Shown here: piece after piece, positions 23,906-34,300 of the stretch
How positions within the stretch are numbered: position 1 is the first letter of the stretch
Layout of the letters: each line of letters opens with the position of its first letter
NCBI RefSeq assembly: GCF_010093535.1
Contig: NW_022985187.1
Coordinates: 939,596-1,003,595, forward strand
DNA from: Lindgomyces ingoldianus
Taxonomy: Eukaryota; Ascomycota; Dothideomycetes; Pleosporales; Lindgomycetaceae
Length of the DNA: 64,000 bases
Direction: 5' to 3'
Translations under genes and position numbers: made by a program
Notes under the pieces: generated by a model
Database searches by the model: none
Seen by the model: the letters and a program-made list of their open reading frames with translations, nothing else
What the model was told of the DNA's origin: nothing

Positions 23906-24981
23906 ATGTCGTCCTCGTCACTGTTGTTGGCGTCTCCAATCGCACCACATTCACCTGACCTTACGAAATCGCCCCAAACAATCACAATGGCCCCGAGAGA
24001 TCGTTCAAGAGGGCGGACAGTCCACATTTACAATGCTGAAGACCCTGCTACTGTGATTGGAGGGTTGATTGTTACAAATGGCGTAACAAATACAAGCCTT
24101 TATTCAATGGTGGAGATCCTTGTGTTGTTCACGTCTACCTTTGAATTGCACGACGAAAACGAGGCGAAGATTGGAAGAGATGATGAACCGCTTCAGCCTG
24201 GTAAATACTATATCCACGCTGTCGGCAAGTTCCCACATGTAGTCGTCTTATTATCTTGGGCTAACTATAGGGCTTTGGACAGGCACCTTCGCGATTAATG
24301 ACGAGCCGTGGTTAGTTCGTACGATATCTCAAGCGACTGGAACTCGCGTGCAATCCTTTTGCGATAATGTCCGGGAACGAGATCGTCGATGCGTCGTCTC
24401 TGGTATCAGAGTACCTGGTGCACATCTCGACGATTGGACAGGCTTCGAAGCGGCTCACATCTTTCCGTTGGCCTACGAAGAGCATTGGAGGAATAACAGC
24501 TACGATCGCTGGATTACAATTCCACCAGCCAAGGGAGCGGGCATTAATTCAGTACAGAATGGCTTGTTACTTGATTCTGCCATACACCAGCTCTTTGATA
24601 GCTACAGCTTCTCAATCAACCCAGATGTATGAATATCTACTATTTTAGTAAAGATCTAACAGCTAACATCTTTTAAAGGACAATTACAAGATTGTATTCT
24701 TCACAATAGATGCGAGAAACCTTGCTGGGAAGCATCTTGATCTCGAGTTCTTGAACAACCCCCAACGACCAGTTGATCAGCTTCTGCGATGGCACTTCAG
24801 GCAGGCGGTCCTGGCAAACATGAGAGGTGCTGGAGAGCCCCGGTTCGAGCATGATTTTCCGCCTGGCTCTGATATTGTTGGTGACATTCTCAATGGTCCA
24901 AAGCCTGCTGAAAGAATGGAGTTTGAGCTGTTCAGTCGCCTGGCGGCTCAGGTTGAAATGCATGACATTTCTTCTACTTAG
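23906..24981 (+). CDS. HNH-nuclease domain protein (HNH_2-like) inside the NLR
   Basis: Predicted HNH endonuclease-fold protein of a fungal family with unknown biological role. Three exons: 23906-24224, 24283-24626 and 24679-24981; 966 nt, 321 aa. The first intron appears to use a GC donor (GTCG/gcaagt) and ends at 24282, with an alternative acceptor at 24270; both keep frame. The second intron is gtatga...ttaaag. The HNH core is clear: RDRRCVVSG, then FEAAHIFPLAYEEHW (H near residue 163), INSVQNGLLL (N), and IHQLFDSYSFSINPD (H). The C-terminal part has LLRWHFRQAVLANMRGAGEP and FEHDFPPGSDIVGDIL, both characteristic of the family. The N-terminal third (EDPATVIGGLIVTNGVTN) is typical too. It looks intact and has its own ATG, introns and stop, yet lies within the HET domain coding sequence of an NLR gene on the same strand. 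Confidence 0.88.
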
Positions 24982-27043
24982 TAACCGGAAAAAACAACCG
25001 TAGAACATCCAATAACACATTGAATTAATATATCAAGACAAAACCGCAATGCATTCATCACTTGTATCAATAAATTGACCAGCAATGAACTCAGCACAGC
25101 CATCAACTCTATGTTCCGTTGGTATCAGCGTGCGACGAAGTGCTATGTATACCTATCAGATGTCCATGTCCCGGAAGAGGTTACTGATGCCCAAGCTTTC
25201 CGGATAACTTGGATAGAGGCCTTCCGACGGAGCCGATGGTTCACGCGAGGCTGGACGCTGCAGGAGCTTATAGCGCCGGCTCAGGTTGAGTTCTTCTCTA
25301 GGGACGGCAAGAAACTAGGCAGCAAGATATCGCTGGAGAAGGAGGTCTGTGAGGTCACAAAGATACCTATTGCAGCGCTAAGAGGACAGTCTCTTGGCGA
25401 GTTTAGCTTTAAGGAGCGAATAAGTTGGGCAGCGAAACGGACAACTACAGTTAAAGAAGATAAGGCGTACTGTTTGCTAGGGGTCTTTGGGGTGTTTATG
25501 CCTTTAATCTACGGCGAGGGCGAAGAACACGCACTTTCACGACTAAAAAAAAAGGCAAATATACGTAATCCTCAATCCTTACAAACAGGCTCGTTCAACG
25601 TACCTTTTCGCAGGGACTGCGACTTTGTCGACCGGGGTGATATCCTCGAGCGTGTTGATGAGCGATGCTCGCGCCGAGCGGGCCGCGCCGCGCTTGTGGG
25701 TTTCGGCGGCTTCGGGTATGACCGTATCTTCGCTGTATCTGATATGTGCTAACATCGCACAGGAAGTCACAGCTAGCCATCGAGTACGCGCATCGCGTGC
25801 GACAGCGACAGCCGGACACGTCGGTGTTCTGGGTGCATGCGAGCAACTCAGCACGACTCGAGCAAGCTTTCAGCGACATCGCAGAACGAGTTGGGCTCCG
25901 TTCTCAGCCTAGTGCTGCGGTAGACACTGTCTCAGCTGTTTGTAGATGGCTATCGAACGAGGCGAACGGACGGTGGTTGATGATTGTAGACAATGTCGAC
26001 GACGAGATCTTGGTCGAGTCCCAGGAGGATGAACAGAGCATACCACTGGCCTCGCTGTTACCACAAAGCGATCATGGGGCGGTTGTTATCACTTCGCGAA
26101 ATGCTGATGTTGCCCGAAGCCTCGTGGGTCGTCAGCAGGATATCATCAAGATCGGTGCGATGAGTGACAGCGAGGCTGTTGAGCTTCTACGGAATAAGCT
26201 AGGAGACGAGCCGTCGGATGGTGCGACTCAGCTTGTGAACGCTCTCGACTGCATCCCGCTTGCAATCGTCCAAGCGGCGGCATACATAAATCGACTAGGG
26301 CCGCGAATGTCAATCCAAAAGTACCTTGGCCAGCTCAAGGGGGTCGAGGGACAGGTAGGGCTGCTCCGCAAGGCAGCTCCTGATATGCGACGCGATGGGA
26401 ATGCACTAAACTCTGTGCTTGCGACATGGCAAATCTCTTTTGAGCATATACTCCAGCAGAGACCGTCAGCGGCAGACCTTCTCTCCTTTATGAGTTTCTT
26501 CCACCCGCAAAGCATTCCTGACTTTATGATTCGTCGTTACACAGATAATAAGAATAAGGAGCAGGACAACTTAGTAGAGAGGCAGACAAATAGAGAAAAC
26601 AATGACTTTGAGGAAGATGTGGCATTTCTTCGTGCCTTCTCGCTAGTTAATATGAAACAGCGCGAGGACGAGTTTGAGATGCACGGGCTCGTGCAGCTCG
26701 CGACAGGGGTATGGCTCAAGTCGGCTAACAAAGATAGCGTATGGCAACGGGCCTTTGTACAGGCAATGGCACAAGAGTTTCCTGACGGCGAGTACGCAAA
26801 CTGGCCGAAATGTCGGACTCTCTTTCCACACGTATTACCTATGGTGGAGCAGAAGGAGCTTAGCATTGGAGAGACCGACACGTGGGCTTTCTTGTTGAAC
26901 AACACTGGCCGGTACGCGTGGCAACAAGGGCTCTTCAGTCAAGCAGAGGGCATGGTCTCAAAAGCTCTGGGGATTCGAGAGCAGATCTTGGGCAAGGATG
27001 AGTCCAACACACTTCTCAGCGCGAGCCTTCTTGGCTCTGTCTT

Positions 27044-27440
27044 AATGGATTTGGGCAAGTACTCGGAGGCGGAATCGATGCACAGGCAGACGCTGGCGAC
27101 GCGTGAGAAGGTGCTTGGTCTTGACCATCCGGACACGCTGACGACCATNNNNNNNNNNCTTGGTCTTGACCATCCGGACACGCTGACGACCATGAACAAC
27201 TTGGCGCTCGTGCTGGACAGCCAAGGCAAGTACTCGGAGGCGGAATCGATGCACAGGCAGATGCTGGCGACCAGTGAGAAGGTGCTTGGTCTTGACCATC
27301 CTTCCACGCTGACGACCATGAACAACTTGGCGGGAGTGCTGGGGCGCCAAGGCAAGTACTCGGAGGCGGAATCGATGCACAGGCAGACGCTGGCGACGCG
27401 TGAGAAGGTGCTTGGTCTTGACCATCCGGACATGCTGACG
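27044..27440 (+). repeat. Near-identical 126-bp TPR-coding tandem repeats
   Basis: Units carrying cttggtcttgaccatcc recur at 27114, 27159, 27285 and 27411; the last two spacings are exactly 126 bp (42 codons). Each unit encodes GKYSEAESMHRQTLATREKV-LGLDHPDTLTT-like sequence with only a few substitutions (for example MLATSEKV, HPSTLTT). The 27114 to 27159 interval contains the assembly gap, so units are missing there. Near-identity at nucleotide level suggests recent amplification or concerted evolution, as is known for repeats of fungal NLRs. Confidence 0.92.
27149..27158. other. Assembly gap (10 Ns)
   Basis: Ten Ns fall within the near-identical TPR repeats. Sequence to either side repeats the same phrase, so this is most likely a collapsed repeat of unknown true length; the apparent frame continuity across it is not informative. 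Confidence 0.98.
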
Positions 27441-27650
27441 AGCGTGTACTGCCTTGCTCATCTTCTTGCAAATCGGCATCGTTACGATGAATCTACTGCG
27501 CTTTATGGAAGAGCCTGCGCTGGCTACGATACCACTCTCGGCAAGGATCATCCAACTACCCGTGCATGTCACCAGCACTATGCGCAGATGCTTATGTCTC
27601 AACCACAGGGCCCTCCTGAAGTTGCTCTAGACACTGCACCTGATAGCTGA

Positions 27651-28660
27651 AGCAGACAAAGTGCAAATAGATTAGGACTGCTACGTAGGTTCGCAAAGTT
27701 TAGCCTTAAATGTCCTAAGGGAAATACCTCATGATAGAAGCAATTGTACGATACTATATAGTACGCTTTACCGCTAGGTTTAGTTATGGAAAATGAAGCT
27801 GTCTGTTGTCCTTCTAGGCAGGTCGACCAACAAGCGAGGCTAAGCGCATTTGTGCTGAAAATTTCCTGTCAGCAGTAATAAATAACAGCTAAGCTATTCT
27901 AGGCACGTGGGCCGATGCCTCCCTGCAGAGTGACCCTAGCTGGTCGAATTCGAATCAGCGCAGAGATACAACCACTTCTCAGATGTTATCGCCAGGCTCG
28001 GGATTGGGTTATCATACCATGAGCTTCGACTTGACAGGTCGTTAGCAAGATGCATGTAGTTTCAGCGCATCTATGGCGGTTGAAAGTGAAGCAGTTAGGC
28101 GAAGCTCACAGTAAACTATGGTACTGAATGGTAAGCAGAGGCTATTTTTGAGGAGATTTCTTGAAATGTTGCATTTTAGTAGCTAAAGATGCTATTCCGA
28201 GAAAATCTGTCTCCTTAATCTTGAGTTGAGATTGTTGTGTTGAGATGAAATTATGGCGTTCCGTCACGGCGTGCGTCCCGCCACGCAGGGATAGACGTTA
28301 TGTAGATAGATTCAGTGCAATTTACCAAATCTGAACCATACATCTCTTCTGTTTTCTTTGTGGCTAGAGAACAAAGAATAAAGGCAACCCCTCTACGAAT
28401 AGCCCGTGACAATATGGCCTCCCTCTAACTAGCTTTCACCAACTGAGTAATTTTCTCATTCCAACGGGTATTGTCACTTATCCTCTCCCCTTATCGCTCT
28501 TGCTGGTCTTCATCACCTGATTAGGCTTGAATGAAATTGTACTTTCTACCTCAGTCTCTACCTCAATCTCTACCTCAATCATAACCTCAACCTCACCTTC
28601 AACTTCAACCCTACCGAGACTCCACTTCTACTTCTCACCACAATATTCTGTCTGCCCACG
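27651..28660. other. Intergenic; right inverted-repeat arm and CT-rich leader
   Basis: No gene. It contains the right arm of the long-range inverted repeat (28275-28290) and, from about 28548 to 28612, a run of ctacctcaatct-like units leading up to the next start codon; this is probably a CT-rich promoter or leader tract. Confidence 0.55.
28275..28290 (-). repeat. Right arm of the long-range inverted repeat
   Basis: GTCCCGCCACGCAGGG is the inverse of the arm at 22609-22624 with two mismatches. It is preceded by ccgtcacgg (28261-28269), itself a short hairpin, as the left arm is followed by a GC-rich palindrome. The two arms are 5,682 bp apart, outer end to outer end. Confidence 0.45.
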
Positions 28661-29078
28661 ATGGCATATACACGCTCGTCCGCGACGCGCCCCATGGATT
28701 CGCTGACGAAGTCACCCACACCGGCACCTGAGAAGAGGAATATAGTCGGGCTTCCCAAGCAAGAAAGCGGCCTTCTGGACCTGCAGGCCGCTACAGGAGA
28801 GCAACTGAAGGTGTAAGGGAAGCATAAGTGTGAAAAGTAGGTTCACACTAGCATGAATCAGCGCCCGTCGCAACCAGCAATCCCTACTCGTGCGCCTTCC
28901 CGCCGAACTCAGGAACAAGATATACGGGTATGCTACCGGCGGCAACATCCTCACCATCGACCACGCACGCAGCACATCTTTTGTCCCACAAATATTCACA
29001 GCCTATAGCTCCGCTGATGTTTGTTCACAGCTCTACACATGTCGACAAATATCCTCCGAGATTGGACTGCCGCCATAG
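28661..29078 (+). pseudogene. DUF7730-like gene with premature stops
   Basis: Second broken relative of the 16315 gene, with the same layout: a short first exon (28661-28812) and a 49-nt intron (gtaagg...aatcag) just before the core. Splicing gives ARRNQQSLLVRLPAELRNKI, then YGYATGGNILTIDHA and QLYTCRQISSEIGLPP. A TAG at 29076-29078 stops the frame at 122 aa, exactly where the intact copy has LPYKLN. The same frame then continues as CLNAFRYNAAS...WVRALC, matching the family's LNxFsf...WVExR order, with a further stop near 29150. So the gene has lost about half its length by point mutation rather than rearrangement. A single-base change (TAG from TAC) would account for the first stop. Confidence 0.72.
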
Positions 29079-29973
29079 TGTCTGAACGCATTCCGCTATA
29101 ACGCCGCGTCCACTCCCACGGCTTGGGTTCGCGCTCTCTGTCTTTTCTAGCAATCCGCCATCTAGGAAGTCAGATTGGGTGTGGATTTCGGGTGGAGAGG
29201 AGGAAAGCGGACGGTGACACGCACTCCGTTTCACCTTCTCACGGGAAGGAAGGTCATCAGAGATAAGGGAATGATCGCCAGAGTTAAGGGAACGATACCT
29301 AAGCAGACCACATTGGCAGAGAAGGTAAAGATTGAGGGTGCGGAGGAAGATGTGCGAGCTACGACAGCCAAAATTTGTTTGGGAGGTGGAGTGTATTAGC
29401 GGTGTTGGAAAATGTATGGGGATTCTTATCTTAATTCTGATCTCAATATTGGAAGCTGCCGGGCTAAGTTTAGATATTCAGAATATACGCTATGAGGGGC
29501 TTACGGAGAACCGGGGTTTTCTAAAACACAATGCTACGTTTGTTGTCTAGTCTCCGGTATATGCTTCCGGGGAAGTGTGGGATGACGAACAATCGACACT
29601 GACATTCGGACAGGAGAGTAACAAGAAGGTATAGCACTCACTATCTCGATTGCCTTCATAATTGACAAACTCACCACATTCAGATATCGGGAACTCTTGC
29701 CAAGGTCATATTTTAGACAACCCGACATTCAAAACCGTCTAACAGCCATCTCTTTGTTCTGTGCTCTTTGCCCTTTGCCCTGTGCCCTGTACTCTTTACC
29801 ACCTGATCTTTGCCTATGCTCTGTGGCTAATGGCTTCGTTGATACTGGCGCTACCTGTCCCTCTATGCAGAAGGTTATTGAGGTGCTTTCTCGGATGCAA
29901 CGTAGCTACCTGCATTCAGAAATGCAGATGATCCTCTAATTCGACAATCTTTATTCTGCACCTCTGAAGGGTT
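29079..29973. other. Decayed 3' part of the preceding relic, then spacer
   Basis: The first 70 bp continue the DUF7730-like relic. Beyond that I see only short frames. The ctgtgctctttgccctttgccctgtgccctgtactctttacc stretch near 29757-29800 is a simple ccctgtg/ccctttg repeat. Confidence 0.5.
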
Positions 29974-30942
29974 TCACAGGAAACCACCACCAGAAAACCT
30001 GTCCCCAAAGCCCTTCGATTTCCTCAGCATCTCCTGCCTCTGCTTATGACTAATCTTCATACCCACACCCATATCCTTCTCCCGATCAAAAGCCCGCTTA
30101 CTCGGATCATCTTCCTTATCCTTCCCCACACCTTTCTCCTTATGTTCCTCCATCAAACTCTTGCCCCTCAACCCATCAAGCTTCTCTTTGATCTTTCGCG
30201 CTTTCCGTTCTTCTTCCCTCGTTCGCCTAGACTCATGGCCATCATTCGACGAGTTGGCGGGCGCAGAAACACCCAGTGCTTCGTTCTGCAAACGCTTGAG
30301 CTTCTGCTCCGGGGTCTCAGTCCAGACACCCATATCCCTGCCGCTTGAACTACCGCCTCGGGGCCCTTTCCCGGTATTGAACTTTCGTGCGCGGAGTTTT
30401 GTGGGGTCTATGCGTGCGGCTAGATCATCCTGGGTTGGGGGCATGGTCATCCATTCATCTCGTTGCACTTTCTTTGCTTGTTCGGCGTACTTGGGATCGG
30501 TGTCGAATGCTGACGCCGTAAGCCGATTTTCATCGTCGGGGTAGGTGGCATGGGATGCGCCGGCTGGAGGAGGCGCGGGACCGAATTCATCGTCACTGCT
30601 GTCTGAGTCATCGGATGGAGAGTTAAGAGGGCGTTCAGAGAGGGGCGCGGGGGGAGCGGTGGGTCCGTAGGTCGTTTTTGGGGTAGTGAGTGGTGCTGGA
30701 CCAACCTCACTGTCTGAGCTGCTGGATCCGGAGCAAGAGCGAGTAGATGAAGGGGGTAGTGTAGGGCCGAGGATGCGCGGGGGTGAGGGTTTCGAAGGAG
30801 GCGCTGCGGGACCTAAGACTCGGCGACGTTTTTCACTGGATATGGAGCTGGAGGAGCGCTGGGGTGACTCTCTAGAGTCATATTCGCCATCACGCTTGCG
30901 TTTCGCAAGATGTGGTGGTAGTGAGGGTCCTATAGAAGACAT
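29974..30942 (-). CDS. GPALPP motif-containing protein (DUF3752)
   Basis: Member of the GPALPP1/DUF3752 family, nuclear proteins of poorly known function. One exon, 322 aa. The N terminus carries repeated G-P-x-x-P-P motifs: IGPSLPPHL, LGPAAPP, LGPTLPP, VGPAPL, YGPTAPPAP and FGPAPPPAG, in Ser/Asp-rich sequence. The DUF3752 region follows: VQRDEWMTMPP, ARKFNTGKGP, DMGVWTETPEQKLKRL, a charged coiled-coil-like stretch (RRTREEERKARKIKEKLDG), SLMEEHKEK, and the C-terminal AFDREKDMGVGMKISHKQR ending in GFGDRFSGGGF. The frame is open 53 codons further upstream, but I start at the ATG just before the first GPSLPP motif because the upstream residues look like untranslated sequence. It is divergent from VPS8, with about 450 bp between start codons. 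Confidence 0.9.
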   Translation of the reverse strand: MSSIGPSLPPHLAKRKRDGEYDSRESPQRSSSSISSEKRRRVLGPAAPPSKPSPPRILGPTLPPSSTRSCSGSSSSDSEVGPAPLTTPKTTYGPTAPPAPLSERPLNSPSDDSDSSDDEFGPAPPPAGASHATYPDDENRLTASAFDTDPKYAEQAKKVQRDEWMTMPPTQDDLAARIDPTKLRARKFNTGKGPRGGSSSGRDMGVWTETPEQKLKRLQNEALGVSAPANSSNDGHESRRTREEERKARKIKEKLDGLRGKSLMEEHKEKGVGKDKEDDPSKRAFDREKDMGVGMKISHKQRQEMLRKSKGFGDRFSGGGFL

Positions 30943-31392
30943 TGTGGTGGTGTTATGGGAAGTTGTTATGCTCGCGTGGAAGAGGTGAGGTAGGAGAGCG
31001 TTGATTTGGAGAAGCTCGTGAAAATACTGCCGAGGTTTGGCCGCGCCGGAGTCTGCGCCATGAAGCTTGATTTCTACTCCACTACTATTCACGTCTGCCA
31101 TACTCCCCGTGATACCGCTCCAGTCTTTCCTATACCCCTCCGGACTGTTCCTGGCAAGCTCAAGCAGCTAGAAAGTCCCCCTACCGGCGCCCAGAACCTC
31201 CACTCTTGGCAGATCCCCCTAGGCTCCACCATTTGCACCACCATCACCTGCGGACCCCCCTACGATCCTCACCAATTGGCCCGAGGGGATAGAGGAATGA
31301 TTTGAGGGGACTATACTATATTACCTCGGTTCCATTCCGGACATCCCTTCTATATGCGCGCGTGAAGCGATGCTTTGCGAGTCACGAGCCTC
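30943..31392. promoter_or_regulatory. Shared divergent promoter region of GPALPP-like gene and VPS8
   Basis: Head-to-head start codons 450 bp apart leave this as the only upstream region for both genes. I see no strong TATA element on either side; a tactatattacctc stretch near 31313 is the most AT-rich part. Confidence 0.5.
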
Positions 31393-34300
31393 ATGAGCTC
31401 AGATTCGGGAGAGAGCCATGTCAGCGCTGGCAATGATAATGGAGAGGACTCGGGCGCTGGCGATACCATTCCAGGCTCTCCTGTAGAGTTAGAGAGCACA
31501 GAGGAACACAGTATCTCGACCAGCCATGACATAGACGAGGAGGAACACCCGGCGCAAGAGCTTCAGAGCGGGGTCAATGGCATGTCTTTCGCAAGACGTG
31601 GGATGGCTCGGCAAGACGAAGATGAGGAAGCGTCGGTATCAGAGCTTCCCATGCGGTCCCTAACGCGGAGACCAGGCAGTCTGGAATCAACATCTACGCC
31701 AGATGACACTCCGTCGATTCAGGTAGGCGCATTACGTATATTAGAGGAAGGAGGCTGATCTAACTACCCTAGGGGTCTGGAATCTCTTCTCCTGGAAGCA
31801 GTGTACCGGCATCATATGGATCTCTACACAGATCCCACAGGCCCACCTCTTTGCAGCCTTTCGAGCGACGCTTCTCCTCTCGACTTTCTCCTTCCCCACT
31901 AGGCTCTCCCCGCGTCACCTCCTCTCCCGCATTCTTGTCGCCTAAGTCACGGCAGTCCTCAGTGTCCAGTAATTTACTAATATTCCAGCAACAAGACGAA
32001 TCAGACACTCCGCAAGCGCCATGGGATGTTGTACGATGGACCAAGCTGAAAAAGATAACCGGGCAGGTCTTCTCGGAGGTTGGGAAACGAAATTTTGGAC
32101 GAGCTACATGTCTCAGTGTTGCCGCTTCTCTCGTCGTTGGCACTTCCAAGGGCTTTGTTCTGGTTTTTGACTACCAACAAGTGCTGAAGGCTATCATTGG
32201 CCCCGGAACGAAGGGTAAGTCAAGAATCTAAACCACAGTTACGCTTCTAACTAAGAATACAGCGGTGGAATGTGGTCCAGTGACGGCCTTGGCTATTTCC
32301 GCGGATCATTCAACTGTCGCTGGAGGCCATGCGACTGGACATATCTTCACATGGGAACTCTCAAGACCGGCGAAACCGTTCCTTCACATACTTCCTCTAG
32401 AGCGAGCTCAATTGGACGACCGGCGTACAGATGGCCATGTATCAGGCGTTGGGATTCTTCATATCGGATTTCTTGGCACTCGCCATACTGCACTTGTGTC
32501 TGCTGATGATGGCGGAATGGCTTTTTCGCATCTTGCAACTAGAGGCCTTGGGGCTATTGCGCGAACCGTAAAGACTACTCGAATATTAGGGAGATACCCA
32601 CTGTCAACGAAGTCGATGGAACGCCCGCGGAAACCAAGCTCAGTACTCGCATTTGCCCCTTTACCTCTTGGAAATGTGGAACAGCCGACGGACGACATGG
32701 GCCTCACAGCGCTCTTGACCCCATATCTGTTGGTGATAGTATCAACCACCCCCCTTGCCCAGACGCAACACAAAGCGTCGAGACCGAAAGAAATTGCCCC
32801 GCATAGCACGCTAAGCGGATGTCTCGCTTGGTTTCCCGCTGTAAAGCTAAAGAATTCCTCTAGAGACCCTAGTAAAGCTGTTTCGAAGACGAAATTGGTA
32901 TACTGCTGGTCGAACATTTTGACTATTCTGGACGTCGATTGCATCACATCACCCCCAACGGAAAAAGAGAAGCCAACCGAACTCAGATTTAGACCTCGGA
33001 GTCGTTGGAGAAGCGAAGAAGCCATCGTTGCGGTACAATGGCTAAGCCGATCGGTTCTTGGTGTTCTCACGATCAGTCAGCGCTTAGTCATCTTGGAAGA
33101 CAACTCGCTTCGAATGACAGACACCTTCGACCTCTTACATAAGCACATATATCATTCAGACCTCTTTTCGCAACAACTACGGCCTGTTGTAGAGCAACTT
33201 AACGAAGAGGATACTTCGATGCATGGAGTTGTGGCAGATGCATTCTACATGAGCTTTCGAGCTTATAAAGGACGGCTGTTTCTTCTTGGCTTTAACGATG
33301 TCTCGATTGGCACGTTGTCCAATTGGGCAGATCGATTGCTGGCACTCATGGAGGACGGCGATTTTATAGCAGCCATTGGACTCGCGACATCGTACTATAT
33401 CGGAAATGCAGACAAGCTGACGGTTGGGCTACCTGATGATGACCAAACAAGGCACGCCCTTGTTCAAGAAAAGTTGCTGGAAATGATATCTGCTTCGTTG
33501 AAGTACACGTTCTCACGAGGCGATGGCATTGTCGATGGCGAGACGAAAGAGAAGCGACTGACGGATCTTGCTACGGTATGCTTTACCGGCTGCATGAGCA
33601 TGAATGATCTGGATTTCTTGTTCGAAGATGTATACGACGCATATGAGGAAGGTTCTGCAGAGAGGTTTTTCTTCGAAACTCTGGAGCCGTACATCTTGGA
33701 TGAAGAGATCTCCGCTGTTCCGTCTAAGGTGCTTAAGGATCTGATAACCTTCTATGCGTCGTCTGGCCGCGCTAGTAGGCTTGAAGAGATGCTCTGCCGC
33801 TTGAACACAGAGACAATGGACATCAATCAAGTCACGACACTATGCCAGCAGTACAATTTGTACGACGCTCTAATCTATGTCTGGACGAGAGCCATTGGCG
33901 ACTTCATCACACCACTGATTAACATCATGACACTCATCAAACTCATCGACTTCGACGAAGGCGAGGACGAGACGCAGAACGTCTACATGGCCTCGACAAT
34001 GAAGATTTTTCCGTACCTAGCGTATACTTTCACCGGCCGAGTATACCCTGGGGGCGCCTTTTTAGATGATGCGCAGGCCCATAGTGCTAAGAAAGATATG
34101 TACAGGTTCTTGTTCTCGGGGAAGAATCTCGCATGGCCTCCAGGCTCCGGTGACGTCTTCTTAACGCGGACAGACAGAGGGCCAGAACCGGATTTTCCCT
34201 ACCTTCACCTCATCCTCGAATTCGACACAGGAAGCTTTATGAGCATGCTCAATGAGGCATTTGAAGACGGCTTTTTGAATGGGGAACAAGATTTTGTAAA

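Larger units (their letters stand above)
23321..27650 (+). pseudogene. HET-NB-ARC-TPR NLR gene interrupted by an HNH gene
   Basis: Fungal NLR-type STAND protein of the kind that triggers heterokaryon-incompatibility cell death. The HET domain starts at the ATG at 23321 (IPPYAILSHTWNDGEVTYDEL, then KYSWVDTCC) and breaks off near 23550. It resumes near 25063 (CINKLTSNEL, INSMFRWYQRATKCYVYLSDV, SRWFTRGWTLQELIAP, KAYCLLGVFGVFMPLIYGEG). An intron at 25716-25762 splits the Walker A motif; splicing gives GFGGFGKSQLAIEYAH. The NB-ARC region follows: GRWLMIVDNVDDE (Walker B), VVITSRNADVA, and LDCIPLAIVQAAAY. The C terminus is a TPR array with 42-residue kinesin-light-chain-like units. Everything from 25063 to 27650 is open apart from the assembly gap, so only the roughly 1.5-kb insertion breaks the gene. 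A separate C-terminal gene lacking the HET start is a possible alternative. Confidence 0.8.

Noticed and set aside
22609..28290. Calling the NLR/HNH block a Starship or other named giant element
   Set aside because: No captain tyrosine recombinase, no target duplication and far too short; only a bare inverted repeat is seen.
32459..33070. 203-codon minus-strand frame
   Set aside because: Antisense shadow inside VPS8.
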